NCBI GenBank assembly: GCA_018136815.1
Contig: CM030932.1
Span: 5,060,407 to 5,124,406 of the forward strand
From: Isochrysis galbana
Taxonomy: Eukaryota; Haptophyta; Isochrysidales; Isochrysidaceae
Direction of reading: 5' to 3'
DNA: 64,000 nt
Below, one piece after another: positions 1 through 10,564 of this stretch. The notes under the pieces are model-generated. The model had not been told where the DNA came from and did no database searches. It saw only the letters and a program-made list of their open reading frames with translations. Each line of letters begins with the position of its first letter. Position 1 is the stretch's first letter. The position numbers and the translations under genes were made by a program.

Positions 1-845
1 CGCGAAGAAGAACGGACGAGATGAAGGCAATCATCGAAGGAATCGCGAGAGGAATCGAAGCGAAGGGGGGGGGAATAACGCGCGCGGGGGGGGAACGAAC
101 GACGGCCGGAGGAAACGAACCGCGCACGGGGGAGAAGAGAACCTCGCGCGGGGGGGGATTAATAGAACGGCCAGAGGCGACGGACGGCACGCCGAGGGAA
201 AGAACCTGCCGCGGGGGGGGCGAGGGACCGAGGGCACGGCGGGGCAGCGTGGGAGGGCGCGAGGCCGATCTCGGAGCGAGATCGCGTCCTTTCCCTCGCG
301 GAGCGCGGAGAGACCCCCCACGAGATATCTTGGGACCGGAGAATGTTTTGGACGAATCTTCTTGCCGTCGGCCGAGGAGAGGCGGACGGAGAGAGAGAGA
401 GAGAGAGAGTCTCGCAGAGCGACTGCAGAACGAGAAGTCGAAGTCATGCCGGTTTATTACCTTAAACGAGCCAACAATTATAGTAACAGCAAAAACAAAA
501 TTCGAATCGCAAATTTCGAGACCAAAACCTGCAAACCTGGACTTGAGACCATGAGGAATCCGAATCTGTGTGTCTTGTGCGTCAGTGGCAACACGGGGAA
601 CTGTTCAATTGTAATTGTGAGCGCGTACCTTACACGAATATTCATGCCTACAACCTTCAGATGGGCAGGAATACAACAGAGTCACCATAGCACCATACAC
701 GCGATTACGCCAAGCGGGGTTCGGGAAGCAGCAGCGGCCCTTCTTCGCTTCTTCTTAGCCCCCCGTGTGGCGTGGCTCTTCCTCCCTCTTCGCCTGATTC
801 CGCGGAGGTGATGCGAGCGCGCAAGATGGCGCGGCTCCGCGTCAC
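1..845. other. Gene-poor purine-rich left edge
   Basis: The first 440 bases are a GA/GGGG-rich low-complexity tract with a GAGAGA run near 390-410. From about 440 to 845 the composition becomes mixed. Open frames cross it on both strands but are Arg/Gly-rich products of composition. I see no supported gene. Confidence 0.5.
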
Positions 846-915
846 ATACGAGTCGAGCCATGCCGCCTTGGCTGAAGAAGATACGAGTCGAGCCATGCCG
901 CCTTGGCTGAAGAAG
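846..915. repeat. 35-bp tandem duplication
   Basis: Two head-to-tail copies of a 35-bp unit beginning atacgagtcgagcc (846-880 and 881-915) are identical or nearly so. It lies in no supported gene, and the stretch that follows to about 1890 also shows no gene. Confidence 0.85.
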
Positions 916-1884
916 AAGCGGAGGCGGAGATGCGAGCGCAGGTGCGAAGCCGCAGGCGGAAGACAGAGGCGGCGGTGGCCAGACTGTGGGACGCCAAGCA
1001 GCTGTAGTCGTAGCCTATCCCCTATGTTTATGAGAGTGAGTGTGAGTGCCATTACTTGTTCCTAGACAATTAACAATCGCATTGACAAATGCAACTTTGG
1101 CAATGACAATGTAGCTGTTTATGGTCTCCGGCTGGGGGTTATGATCTCCGGCTGAGGCTCGTTCGATCGAGCAGAGAGAGAGCTCTCGTCCTTGGTGGTG
1201 GTGGCCGCCTCCCAGAGATGGTGGCGTGCCTAGACAACGCCATCTGTAGGGGCAGTGGCTTCAACACCTCGTGGGCGGACCGACCTACGTCGGGCGACTC
1301 ACCAAGAAAAGCCACCCGGGGAGGAGGGGGGGCGAGGAACCTCTCGTCAGAAAAGAAGAACGGCCCTTACCATCTCGCGCCGTGCGCCGTGAGTGACGAA
1401 TTGGGCAGACCAATTGGGTCTGAGGGCAATTAGGAGGGAGCGAAGCCGGCGGTAGGCGCGGCGGTGGGAACGACTTCGGAGACGCTGACGGGCTGAAGCC
1501 CGTCAGCAGAGGAAGGCAGGCAGGCGGGCTTGAGCGAGGGCGAGGACGGCGGCGAGAGCGACTGCTGGAACGAGCGGACGAGCGGCGAGAGGCGAGGGCG
1601 AGCGAGGGGAGGGCTATGGTGGCGCTTATTGCTGGTCAGTGCAGGTGTGTTGTGTGGTGTTGGGATTGGGATGAATGTCCGTGTATCTCTGTGGGTTTGG
1701 CTCGGGCCGTGGCTCGCGGGTACCTGGGCTGGCATGGCGCATGGCCCTAGCTGGTGGGCGTTGCGTGCCTGCGCGCGCATGTCGTGATCAGTCGGCGCGG
1801 TAGGGTGGGGGTGGGCGGGAAGAGTGCGTGGGAGCGAGGCGCGCTCCATGACCCTATCGTTGATAACGATCGGAGGGGAGTTGG

Positions 1885-1947
1885 AGCCTGAGAGGGGGGG
1901 GCGCGAGGCATCCCCCCATGCTGAACTAAGTGCATAAACTTAGTTGA
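1885..1947 (-). mobile_element. Palindromic 5' head of a retroelement
   Basis: On the minus strand this is the palindrome AACTAAGT / ACTTAGTT (1924-1931 and 1938-1945, six-base loop), followed by CAGCATGG and a second G-run/C-run hairpin (about 1893-1918). The same two-hairpin head recurs at 11151, 16268, 56525 and elsewhere. The body to its left is too diverged for me to bound, and no target duplication was found. Confidence 0.55.
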
Positions 1948-2133
1948 ATAACACTATTAGCTATCAGTGGCATCTAGCAGGAAGGAAGTTGCCGTTGCCC
2001 CTCAACCGTCATGTGCTCGGCCAGTATTTTAGATGCCCCGAGTTCTCCCTTGCTTCTACTTATTTCAGGCAGTCGAAATGTGTGGCCTAAGCCCGCAACG
2101 TGGGCGACCAGCACACGCATGAGCGATGCGTAG

Positions 2134-2389
2134 GTCTGACTCGTACTAGGCGCACCTTGCCACCTCATGAGCTTTGTGAGGCATGCAAAAACAGGATCCT
2201 TCAACCCCTTTCCAAAGCACTCAACACGTCTCAAGAGTGTTACGCTTCTATTTGCAAGGTCTGACTCGTACTGGGCGCAACATGCTACCTCGTGAGCTTT
2301 GTGAGGCATGCAAAGAAGCAAGAACACGATCCTCCAACCCCTTAGCTAAGCACTCAACACGTCTCGAGAGTGCTACGCTTCTATTTGCA
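2134..2389. repeat. Tandem duplication, about 125-bp unit x2
   Basis: Two consecutive copies begin gtctgactcgtact at 2134 and 2259 and end near ttctatttgca. They differ by point changes and a short indel in the middle, so the duplication is not recent. No gene is seen between 1950 and 2970; a 50-codon frame opens with ATG at 2477 but has nothing to support it. Confidence 0.85.
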
Positions 2390-2972
2390 CTGCACACTTA
2401 CTTAGTGTCCATTCTGCGTTCCGGACACCTCAAGCCCACGAAATGGAGGCCGAGGAAACAGTTGTGTGCATAAAAGATGCCTGACGACGCCAAGATTACC
2501 AGGCGCCGCTCGAGCGAGATGCTAGCGAATACAGGCCGTGGAAACCCAGGTTGTTTCCCAGGCACCGCCCGCAACCTAGGAGTTTATGCGTTCAAGTTGC
2601 TGATCCATCTAACCACAACAGCCCCATGAACTTCGGGGCTATCTCCCACAACTAGTCGTCGCCGTTGTGCAATAGCCACGCATCTGGGATCCCGTGGCGA
2701 AAGGCAGACAAGTAGGATGGACACGACTCATCAAGGACAGCTGCTAGATATTTCCAGTCGGCCAGGAATGCATGGTCAGGGACCATGGCATCGGAATCAA
2801 AACTTTCAGGGCATAACCAAAACCAGAGGCTTGGGCATGCTTTGCACCAGGAGTTTACAACGCGCAACGATCAGGAGCCTGCCTGGTCGAGGTTCCAAAA
2901 CCTGCCCAAGTGAGAGCACCCTGCCCAGCGTTCGTAGATCATCATCTCCGTCAAAGGAGACATGGGCCCAGA

Positions 2973-3518
2973 TTAATCCACCTCTGGCGGCGGTGGCGGG
3001 GGTTCGTTCGCGTGGCTGCTGGAGGAACCAGGCTTCCCGGAGGTGAGCTGTGGAGATGGTCTTTGCATACGCAGCAAGAAAGCAACAAACATCATGAACC
3101 TATGTGGAAACACGTGAAGCACAGGTTGGAGGACGGGCAGCCGGCAGATCACCCAGACGACCCAACTCCACAAGCGGTGATCTGGGGGTAGGGGAGTGCC
3201 GAGGAAGAGCAGGACAGGTGCCACTGTGCCGGCGGGGGTTTCAGTAGGGGGGTGCTGGGGAAGAGCAGGACAGGTGCCACTGTGCTGGCAGGGGTTGCGG
3301 CAGGGAGCGGCTCACGTGATGAACATGAAGAACATGCTCTGGTTGGCGGGGGCGCCGTGAGCTCCTGCGTTGATTCCGAAGGCGGCCGCCTCGTCCTCGA
3401 AGCAGCCGGTCTCAGTGCAGACCGTCTGCCTCTCCGCGGCATCGAGCACCTCCTGAACGCTCGGAGCCTGCGGGGCGTTCTGGCAGATGCAGTTCATCAG
3501 GTCTTCCCAGACGGTCAT
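2973..3518 (-). CDS. SMIM14: SMIM14-like small integral membrane protein, two exons
   Basis: Predicted single-pass membrane protein of 109 residues. Exon 1 is 3518 down to 3316 and ends in AC before GTGAGC; exon 2 is 3099 down to 2973 after CACATAG. Joining them restores one uninterrupted hydrophobic helix (residues about 61-79: MFFMFIT followed by FMMFVAFLLR), which the single-exon frames cut in half. From memory of the vertebrate family, matching features are a CxC pair near the N terminus, a CTxTxC motif before the helix, FLLR at its end, a GKP motif, and a C terminus of prolines ending in VD. Length is close to the 99-residue human protein. Family function is poorly known, with endoplasmic reticulum location reported. 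The start ATG precedes TVWEDLMNCIC. No other gene is linked to it. Confidence 0.75.
3187..3302. repeat. Tandem duplication inside the SMIM14-like intron
   Basis: Two copies of a roughly 57-bp unit containing gaagagcaggacaggtgcc lie inside the predicted 216-nt intron (3100-3315). On the gene strand each unit is pyrimidine-rich and contains AG dinucleotides, so it could act as a decoy or alternative acceptor region. Confidence 0.8.
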
Positions 3519-3589
3519 GGCGGGGTGGGTCGGTCGGTCTCTGCCACTCGGTCCGGTGTCCGCTCGCTCTCTCTCGGGCGCAGCTGGAG

Positions 3590-4420
3590 AGAGAGGGAGA
3601 GAGGAGGGAGGGGAGGTTGTGGAGGGGGGGGGGGGCGGAAGGGAAGGGGGCGCAGCAGAAAGACTTCTCCTGTGCCCTCTCTTCCTGGTCTTCTCTCCCA
3701 CCACTCCCCACAGATTTGTCTCTCTTCTCACTCCCTCGCTCTTCTCTTCTTCTTCTTCTCTCTCCCACCTGGCCTCTTCACTGCTCATTCTCTCTTTGTC
3801 TCTCTTCTTTCTCCCTCTTCTCTTCTTCTTCTTCTCTCTCCCACCTGGCCTCTTCACTGCTCGTTCTCTCTCCTCACCACACATTCTCTGCTCTCTCTTA
3901 TCCCCTCCCCTTTTCTCTCCACACGGGTCCCCTTCCGGTGGAGAGAGTGGCAGAAAATCATCTCTTCTCTTCAAGGTAGTTGAGAATAGGTGCCGTTCAG
4001 CTTTGTTACAAGAGAAAGAGCGCTCAGTTTCATGAATGTTCCTGTGCAGCTTCATTAGAGGGAGGTCCGTATATGTGAGAATTGGCGAGGAGGGACAAGC
4101 AGCACGTCTGAGCAGGAAGAAGGGGAGAGAGAGAGAGGTATCATATGAAAGGAGGAGTCAAAATCGAGGATGAGAACGACAGGAGACAGGAGGCAGGGAA
4201 GGCAGGGAGCATTAGAGAGAGGGGGGAGGGGCTGAGGGCTGAGGAGCGCCAGGGAACTCGATGAGAGAGAGGGGGGGGGGAGAGAAGCAGAGAGATAGGG
4301 GGGGGGGGGGAGGGAGAGAGAGACAGAGAGAGAGAAAGGGAGGGAGGGAGAGAGAGAGAGAGAGCGAGAGAGAGAGAAAGAGAGAGAGAGAGAGGGAGGG
4401 GGGGGGGGGGGGGGAGCTGA
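3590..4420. repeat. Long CT tract followed by GA/G tract
   Basis: From 3660 to 3930 the plus strand is almost pure pyrimidine, with an internal repeat of ctctctcccacctggcctcttcac (two copies near 3762 and 3834). From 4110 to 4420 it is GA-rich with runs of nine or more G. The CT tract starts 70-100 bases upstream of the SMIM14-like start codon. No coding evidence; translated frames are Ser/Leu/Pro or Arg/Glu/Gly repeats. Confidence 0.8.
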
Positions 4421-4908
4421 GGTGGCCGACGTCTCCGAGCAGACGTGCGTCTACAACGTTTAGTAATAGTACGCCCGCAAACGAAGTGTTTTGTTTTAAA
4501 GAGGCACTTTTAGAGAGTTGTTTTTGTGGGTTGTGGTTGTGGAGTCCGCAACGGCTAACGGGTGCGGCCCGCGATAGATATAAAACATCTGAGCGTTAGT
4601 ACCACTACTCCCACTAGCCCGGTACTATCAAGACACCCCTCAGCGCACCTGCCCGTACGCATTGACGTTACGGGTGCGGCCCTTGAGCCCTGATTCCCTT
4701 ATTGTTGAGAGCTCGCATGTGGACTAGGGGTTCCACGGGCGTTGTCCAGCATCCTGGCTAGATCAGAGACTCCTATGCATCACAGGAACTGCCCACAGAT
4801 CATGATAAGTAACTGAATATTAATATTAGTGCCGCTATTGCCACTAGCACTAGCCCATGCACATGCCATGCACCCACACGACACACGACATAGCCACGAC
4901 TCACATGA
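4421..4908. other. Intergenic, nothing recognised
   Basis: Mixed composition with lower GC than its surroundings. I see no coding frame, RNA gene or clear repeat before the inverted-repeat element starting at 4909. Confidence 0.4.
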
Positions 4909-5180
4909 AGGTGTCGTTCCGTCAATTGTGGGGCATCAGTCGAATTGAGCGATCAAATGTCCATAGTTATGTATACAACAATATTTTAAAATTCAAGGAA
5001 AGGCTAGGGCGCCGTGCGGGCATAACAACTTTTTTCTCTGCTCACGGGACTTGCTTGAACCAGTGTGCACGCCGTGCATGGGCACCAGTTCCCCCGCGGA
5101 GACGCCGTGCGTGCGCATGCCAACTTGTTTCATCTGCGTTCCATCTAAGGCCCACAACTACGTAAACGTGCAATATACTT

Positions 5181-5218
5181 ATATCACAGGGAGGCCGCAG
5201 CGCGGCCCCCTGTGATAT
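5181..5218. repeat. Near-perfect hairpin
   Basis: ATATCACAGGG pairs with CCCTGTGATAT, with an inner GGCCGC/GCGGCC pair around a three-base loop. It sits where the left subterminal repeat of the inverted-repeat element gives way to foreign interior sequence. Confidence 0.8.
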
Positions 5219-5373
5219 GGAGCTGCTGCTCGGGCGGAGGGTTTAGGGCTGGGCTTGGTGGCCATGCCCGCGCCCGATCGCCGGCCTCGCGCATGCTCGC
5301 GGCGATGCGAGAGCGCTCACCTCTCTCACTCCTCGGCTGGCTCGATTGGGCAGCCGACTATGCTTTGGAGTGG

Positions 5374-5413
5374 AGGGCCCACATGGGATGGTTGGAGACC
5401 TCCCATGTGGGCC
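5374..5413. repeat. 14-bp inverted repeat
   Basis: GGGCCCACATGGGA and TCCCATGTGGGCCC are exact inverted copies separated by 12 bases, inside the 4909-6630 element. Confidence 0.85.
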
Positions 5414-5611
5414 CATTGGGGTTGATGTGCCTCTCTTGGCCAGTTGCCAGTTGGCCAGTCTCTCGTGGCCCGCGCGCGCTGCGCGCGCTCGCGCAGTCGT
5501 CTTGGTCCGCATGACGCGATGGCAGCGACGGCGCCATCTCCTCTCTCTCTCTCTCTCCCTCTCCTCCCCATGGAGGTTGGAGGGAGGGGCCTTCATGGTG
5601 CCCATCTTCAA

Positions 5612-5760
5612 CTATCAGTAAAACTGATAGGGTCATGGGGGCCGCATTCCCCCCTTCCTCCATCGCAGACACCCTCTGGGTGGGCCTGCACACTCACTCT
5701 CAGCCCCTGCCTGCTGGCGCAGGGGCTGAGCTGACATCAATCCTGCCCAGACTCTCACCC
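5612..5760 (+). mobile_element. Retroelement head and diverged C-rich module
   Basis: A perfect palindrome CTATCAGT-AAA-ACTGATAG (5612-5630) is followed by ggtcATGGGGG, the arrangement seen at other retroelement heads. Downstream comes a diverged copy of the module that is clearer at 11210-11330 and 14985-15085, including the exact hairpin CTCAGCCCCTGC / GCAGGGGCTGAG (5698-5729). Confidence 0.5.
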
Positions 5761-6805
5761 AGCGCGCGCCGCGCGCCTCACGCATTCGCCTGAACCTGAC
5801 CCCCATCGTACTGACCCCCCCTCCACCACTGAGACACAGACAATGCGAGCCGCCAGGTGGGCACCCAGGGCCAGCGAGGCCAGCGTGGGAGAGGCAGGGG
5901 AGGCCAGGGGCCCAGCCCCAGCCTCCACTGCCCCCTGAGCTGGCCCAGCTGGCCCTCTGGGGGGACCCGAGGGTCCCCTCAGAGGGGGGCCATGGCGCGC
6001 GCAGACATCGCACGCCCGTAAGAGAATGAAGAGAACGACGAGAAAAGTACGACAAAAAAATCGACGGAACCGCAGAGAAACAAGTTGGTATGCGCACGCA
6101 CGGCGTCCCCGCGGGGGAGCCGATGCACATCGCGCCGTGCGCATGCACGGATGCACGGCGTGCATATGGGTGATTGCAACTCATCACACCTGTCCCGTGA
6201 GAGATCTCTGTTATATTGCATGTTTACGTAATTGTAGGGGAACCGCAGAGAAACAAGTTGGCATGCGCACGCACGGCGTCCCCGCGGGGGACCCGATGCA
6301 CATCGTCGCGCCATACGCACGCACGGCGTGCACCTGGTTGCCTGTGTATGTAATTGTGAGCCTTTGGGCACATGTTACACAATTCGTCAGGAAAAAGACA
6401 CTGGAAGGATGAAGGTTGGGATGTTACACGGCTGTGATTATTGCACACTGCGAGCCATGGGCAAGGGACTGAATGCCAAAATGAGCCTAACCCAATTTGC
6501 GGTCTGAAAGCGCGCGCCGTAGATGTTGAACATTGATAGTAGGGTCCTATGTGAATATTGTTGTATAAATAACTATGGGCATTTGATGGCTCCATTCGAT
6601 TGATGTCCCATAATTGACGGAACGACACCTCAGCTTGCAGCATGCCCCCCCCTAGGGACCCGAGACCCTCCCCAACTTGCCCCTTCAATGCTAGTACGTA
6701 TTGCACTTGCTCGATGCTCCATCAGCCCCATACTAGGTAAACAACCTCATCGATGCTATGATGATTGAATCTCAAGGCTAGGAACATCAGCCGCATATCA
6801 TACAT

Positions 6806-9800
6806 TTAGGCGTAAGTTGTGAGCGTTGGTTCCGCCTCAAAATCACATACCGCATCCGGCGGCGCTCGAGGCGTATGTAGCAATGGTGTGAGGGAGACCG
6901 ACCAGGTGTGGCGCCCCTTTGGCACCAAGTATTCCTGCCGCACGGCGCGGCCCCATGAAATGTCACCACCAACACCCATCATCTTATGGTCGATACAAAT
7001 CGTGGCATGCTCTTCAGGCTTGAGATCGGAGGGGTGCGCCGCCGAAGCAAGGCTGCTCGCGTCGTGTCGCATTGCCGACCAGCCAAAGGGCTTATTGCTA
7101 GAAATGGAGAGCCCGATGCCATCGGCAGCACTCAAGGCAAGCCATACAGTGCCGCAGCGATGACCATTCTCAGAGGGTACAAGATACGGCGTGAAGAGCT
7201 CTTCCTCCCGGGCAGTATGGAGCCCGAAGCGAGCGCCGGTGCAACGGTCGGGGTAGTTTTCATGCGGACCTTTCCCAAGCCATTGCACTTTGTCTAGCAG
7301 CTCCGGCACCGCGGCGAGCTTCACTCCAACCCGTGGAAGAGAGAAAGGAGCCTCCCACGGAAACTCGCGCTGTCGCACGGTGGCAGCGTTGTGCAGAGTG
7401 ATTGAAGCCGAGGCCGAGACATCAAGGAGTAGCGTGTGTCGCGCGCGGACACGATTCCAAGGTGTTCGCCACTCGCACGAACAACGAATGACAACGCGCT
7501 TGTCGGTTTGTTCGACAACCGCAACCTGCACTGCGTGGCGAGTGAGGCAGTGGAGTGCGTGGCGTTTCCACACATCCGCCCACGACTGCAGAGGGCCGAC
7601 GCCGAGGCTGCGAAAGAAGGGGCCGACGGAGGAATAAAATGCGCGGAGGTAAAGAGGCTGCAAAGTGAGAGAGGAGCGCATCTGGGGCTGCATCTGCCCA
7701 AGCCACTCATGGCGCGGAAAGGACTCTCCGAGTGGCCCACCTACATCATTGTCGGTCGGTGCACGCCACAAGTTGAGTGTGCCACTCCCGGACTCGAGCA
7801 GCCGACGTCCATCCGCCGAGAACTCGCGGATAGTTCCTTCCTTCTTGCACACCACAAGCCTCCAACTGCATTTCGTGCTGTCTCCACCCGTCACTTCGAT
7901 GGCGTCTTGGCTCACATCTGTGCGAAGGTAGAAGTGCCCGTCCGAGACCGAATGCGGAGGGGGGGGGCGCAATGGCGGCGCCGGAAGCTGAAGCTGCATG
8001 CTCGCCACCTCGTCTCCGGCGTTCGCCCACGCGGTCGTCGCCGCCTGACCAAAGCGCAAGGTGATGAATGCCTCGTCCGGTCGACGCGGCACGTTCTCCT
8101 CAGTCCATCGGATATCGAGCTCCAGTTCGCCTGAATCTCTAGCGTGTAAACTCCGACGAAGACTATCCCAGCCCACAGGGTTGACCTTACCTGCACTCAC
8201 TCCGCCAATCTCGAGCGTGCCGGCGAGGACTAGGTGCTCCAGACTAGCCAGATGGTCGTATCGATTTGTGATCCGCAAGCGGGCTCGTGCGCGGCGCTGT
8301 CTGGGTGTACCCGGCTCATGGGAGTCCCCGAAATCGCCGATGTCGTATTGACATTCAAGAAGGCTCACGTCGACCGGCCGATGCACGTGCTTGACCTCCT
8401 CAAGTGCTGGATGAGGCTTGCGGTCCGGGAATACGAGGCCATTAATGCAAAACTGCGCGTCGTGCCTTTCGCAATCAAAGTCCCCGCCGTACGCCCAAAA
8501 GTGGCGGCCAGTGGCCGGATCTATCTTATGCAGGCCCTGGTCTGCCCAGTCCCAGATGAAACCACCCTGAGCATAGGGAAGTGACCGGAAGAGCTCCCAC
8601 CACTCGGCGTAGTTGCCCGTCGAGTTGCCCATTGCGTGCGCAAACTCGCACAAAATGAGCGGTCGAGGCTCGGCGCGCCTGCCGTTGGGAAAGCGACGAG
8701 TAGGCGCAAAGTTTGGCATCACGTTCTGGCCCTTCCGTGACGCGCCGGCGCTCCTTACGAGGCCCACCTCAGGGTACATCGGACAGATGATGTCCGTACA
8801 GTCCGCGCCGCCGCACGACTCGTATTGCACCGGACGCGACGAATCGTGCGTCCGGCACCATGCTGCCATCGCGTCGTGCGTCGGGCCGTAACCCGACTCG
8901 TTGCCGAGGGACCAAGTGATGACGCATGGGTGATTCTTGTCCCGGCGGACCATCCGTGTGACGCGCGCCATCATGGCGGGGCGCCACGAGGGCGCCTTGG
9001 CCAGAATACCCTCGTCGCCCCAGCAAAAGAAGCCATGGGTCTCGATGTTTGCTTCGTCAACCACGTACAGGCCAAGCGCCGAGCACAGGTCGTACCACGC
9101 GTCGGTATTGGGGTAATGCGCCGTGCGTACTGCGTTGAAGTTGTACGCCTTGAGCATCGTTGCGTCTAGTACCATAGACTCCCAAGAGACGGCTTTGCCA
9201 CCCTCGGCAGTGTGCTCGTGTCTGTTCACCCCCTTGACGGTGATTGGCATGCCATTCACACAGAGCAACCCGTCTGATATGTTTACGGCCCGCAGGCCTA
9301 TCAGGCACGTTTCGACATCAACCACCGCGGCATCGTCTTCGATTGGGCTTCCCGCAGCCGCCGCATGGTCTGTAGCTAAGACTAACTCGAGCACGAGCGA
9401 GTACAAGCTCGGCTCCTCCGCTGACCACAATGCCGGCTCGCCTAGCACTGTGCCGCCATGTGCACGCACAGGCCCCCCAGAAAGGGATAGAAGGCCATGT
9501 GCGTCATCGGCATGTAGAGCGAGGTGAGGGTCTGTCGCCTCGGGACCGATGGCTCGGCGGAGTGCAGACCAGTGTGAGTCTGCGGGCAGCTCCTTGAGCA
9601 TGAGTGCGCCAAGGTCCTGCATCCACACTTCAGGGCACGGCGGCAGCGGCTGCTCGAGATCCGATGCGCTGGAGAGGCGGAAGGGGCCGTGGAGCGACGC
9701 GCGTACGCTGGCCTTACAATTCGCCAGCGCCATTGCGGCGAGCCCATGCGAGGCGGCAGAGTCGACGATAGACCCGGCAAGGGCCACCTCGACATCAATG

Positions 9801-10564
9801 GAAGCGGTGGTTCCATCCACATTCGTCTGCACCTTGAAGTCGCGTATCGCGAGCTCCACGGGTTTCGAGTACAAATAGCAGTGGCGTTGGATTCCTGAGA
9901 GCCACCACTGGTCCTGATCTTCTAAATAAGAACCGTCGCACCAGCGGATCACCTGTACGGACAGCGTGTGCTCCTCTCCACCCATACGCCCAGATGAAGG
10001 ACAGCAATCTTCGGATGTTAGCAAAGCTGTCACATCAAACTCGGCGGGGAGCTTGGAGTCCTGGGAGTAACCGACCTCCATCCCGTCAACCCACACGGTG
10101 GCGGCCGAGCCGATGCCATCGAGGACCAGGAAGGTGCGCCGTCCACACCAGCTTACGGGCACCGTGAACTTGACCTGATAAGAGCCGACCTCGTTGTTGC
10201 GCGAAGGGATGCGTGGAGGATCCACCTTGAATGGATATCTGTGATTGAGGTAGATGGGCTTCGATCCGACGTCAGCGACTTCCCAAGAACACGGGACATG
10301 CACAGTCCGCCAGCCGCGTGTGTCGAAACCGTTTGCACCCGTGATGGCCGGCGCGCTCTCTGGGTTTGCAGAGAGCTTGAATGTCCACTCAGCGGGCGTG
10401 AGTGGCAGCGTCCACCTGGAGGTGGAGACCTCGTCGCACAGCCTCCTGCGCAGTGCTTCTTGCTTGGTCTCATACGCACGGAGGGGCACATGCATCCGCT
10501 CGCGGTTCACTTCGAAGCAGCCCTCGTCTTGCCAGCGCGGCTTGGGCTTTGTTTGCCTCGTCAT
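6806..10564 (-). CDS. Beta-galactosidase, glycoside hydrolase family 2 (LacZ type)
   Basis: Retaining exo-glycosidase that removes terminal beta-D-galactose. The frame is intronless and gives 1252 residues from the ATG at 10564 (MTRQTKPKPRW); an upstream in-frame extension is CT-tract derived and was excluded. The five-domain LacZ layout is visible: N-terminal jelly-roll ending in HVPCSWE, an Ig-like domain, the TIM barrel, and the C-terminal beta-gal small-chain region (APTDNDVGG, GPHENYPDR). The acid/base Glu is E556 in SLGNESGYG and the nucleophile is E640 in LCEFAHAMGNS. An RHEHT motif precedes the active site. E. coli LacZ is about 1023 residues; the extra length is in loops such as residues 300-420. 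No signal peptide is obvious, so it is probably cytosolic or vacuolar. Substrate in this organism is unknown. Confidence 0.95.
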   Translation of the reverse strand: MTRQTKPKPRWQDEGCFEVNRERMHVPLRAYETKQEALRRRLCDEVSTSRWTLPLTPAEWTFKLSANPESAPAITGANGFDTRGWRTVHVPCSWEVADVGSKPIYLNHRYPFKVDPPRIPSRNNEVGSYQVKFTVPVSWCGRRTFLVLDGIGSAATVWVDGMEVGYSQDSKLPAEFDVTALLTSEDCCPSSGRMGGEEHTLSVQVIRWCDGSYLEDQDQWWLSGIQRHCYLYSKPVELAIRDFKVQTNVDGTTASIDVEVALAGSIVDSAASHGLAAMALANCKASVRASLHGPFRLSSASDLEQPLPPCPEVWMQDLGALMLKELPADSHWSALRRAIGPEATDPHLALHADDAHGLLSLSGGPVRAHGGTVLGEPALWSAEEPSLYSLVLELVLATDHAAAAGSPIEDDAAVVDVETCLIGLRAVNISDGLLCVNGMPITVKGVNRHEHTAEGGKAVSWESMVLDATMLKAYNFNAVRTAHYPNTDAWYDLCSALGLYVVDEANIETHGFFCWGDEGILAKAPSWRPAMMARVTRMVRRDKNHPCVITWSLGNESGYGPTHDAMAAWCRTHDSSRPVQYESCGGADCTDIICPMYPEVGLVRSAGASRKGQNVMPNFAPTRRFPNGRRAEPRPLILCEFAHAMGNSTGNYAEWWELFRSLPYAQGGFIWDWADQGLHKIDPATGRHFWAYGGDFDCERHDAQFCINGLVFPDRKPHPALEEVKHVHRPVDVSLLECQYDIGDFGDSHEPGTPRQRRARARLRITNRYDHLASLEHLVLAGTLEIGGVSAGKVNPVGWDSLRRSLHARDSGELELDIRWTEENVPRRPDEAFITLRFGQAATTAWANAGDEVASMQLQLPAPPLRPPPPHSVSDGHFYLRTDVSQDAIEVTGGDSTKCSWRLVVCKKEGTIREFSADGRRLLESGSGTLNLWRAPTDNDVGGPLGESFPRHEWLGQMQPQMRSSLTLQPLYLRAFYSSVGPFFRSLGVGPLQSWADVWKRHALHCLTRHAVQVAVVEQTDKRVVIRCSCEWRTPWNRVRARHTLLLDVSASASITLHNAATVRQREFPWEAPFSLPRVGVKLAAVPELLDKVQWLGKGPHENYPDRCTGARFGLHTAREEELFTPYLVPSENGHRCGTVWLALSAADGIGLSISSNKPFGWSAMRHDASSLASAAHPSDLKPEEHATICIDHKMMGVGGDISWGRAVRQEYLVPKGRHTWSVSLTPLLHTPRAPPDAVCDFEAEPTLTTYA

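Larger units (their letters stand above)
4909..6630. mobile_element. DNA element with 77-bp terminal inverted repeats
   Basis: The left end (4909-4985) and right end (6554-6630) are inverted copies matching at about 70 of 77 positions, both beginning AGGTGTCGTTCCGTCAATT from the outside. Subterminal sequence is also partly inverted: 5040-5195 answers 6065-6240, with a second copy at 6240-6345. The interior (about 5195-6000) carries an unrelated segment with a retroelement head at 5612. No transposase frame is visible, so it is non-autonomous. I could not find a target-site duplication. A right half of the same family lies at 34570-35046 and a diverged end at 55342. Confidence 0.7.

Noticed and set aside
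3312-4055. 247-codon minus frame covering the SMIM14-like first exon
   Set aside because: Residues before the ATG at 3518 translate a CT/GA tract; the real exon starts at 3518.
7436-9822. Long frames on the plus strand and in other minus frames across the beta-galactosidase gene
   Set aside because: Shadows caused by GC-rich codon usage; the GH2 frame explains the region.
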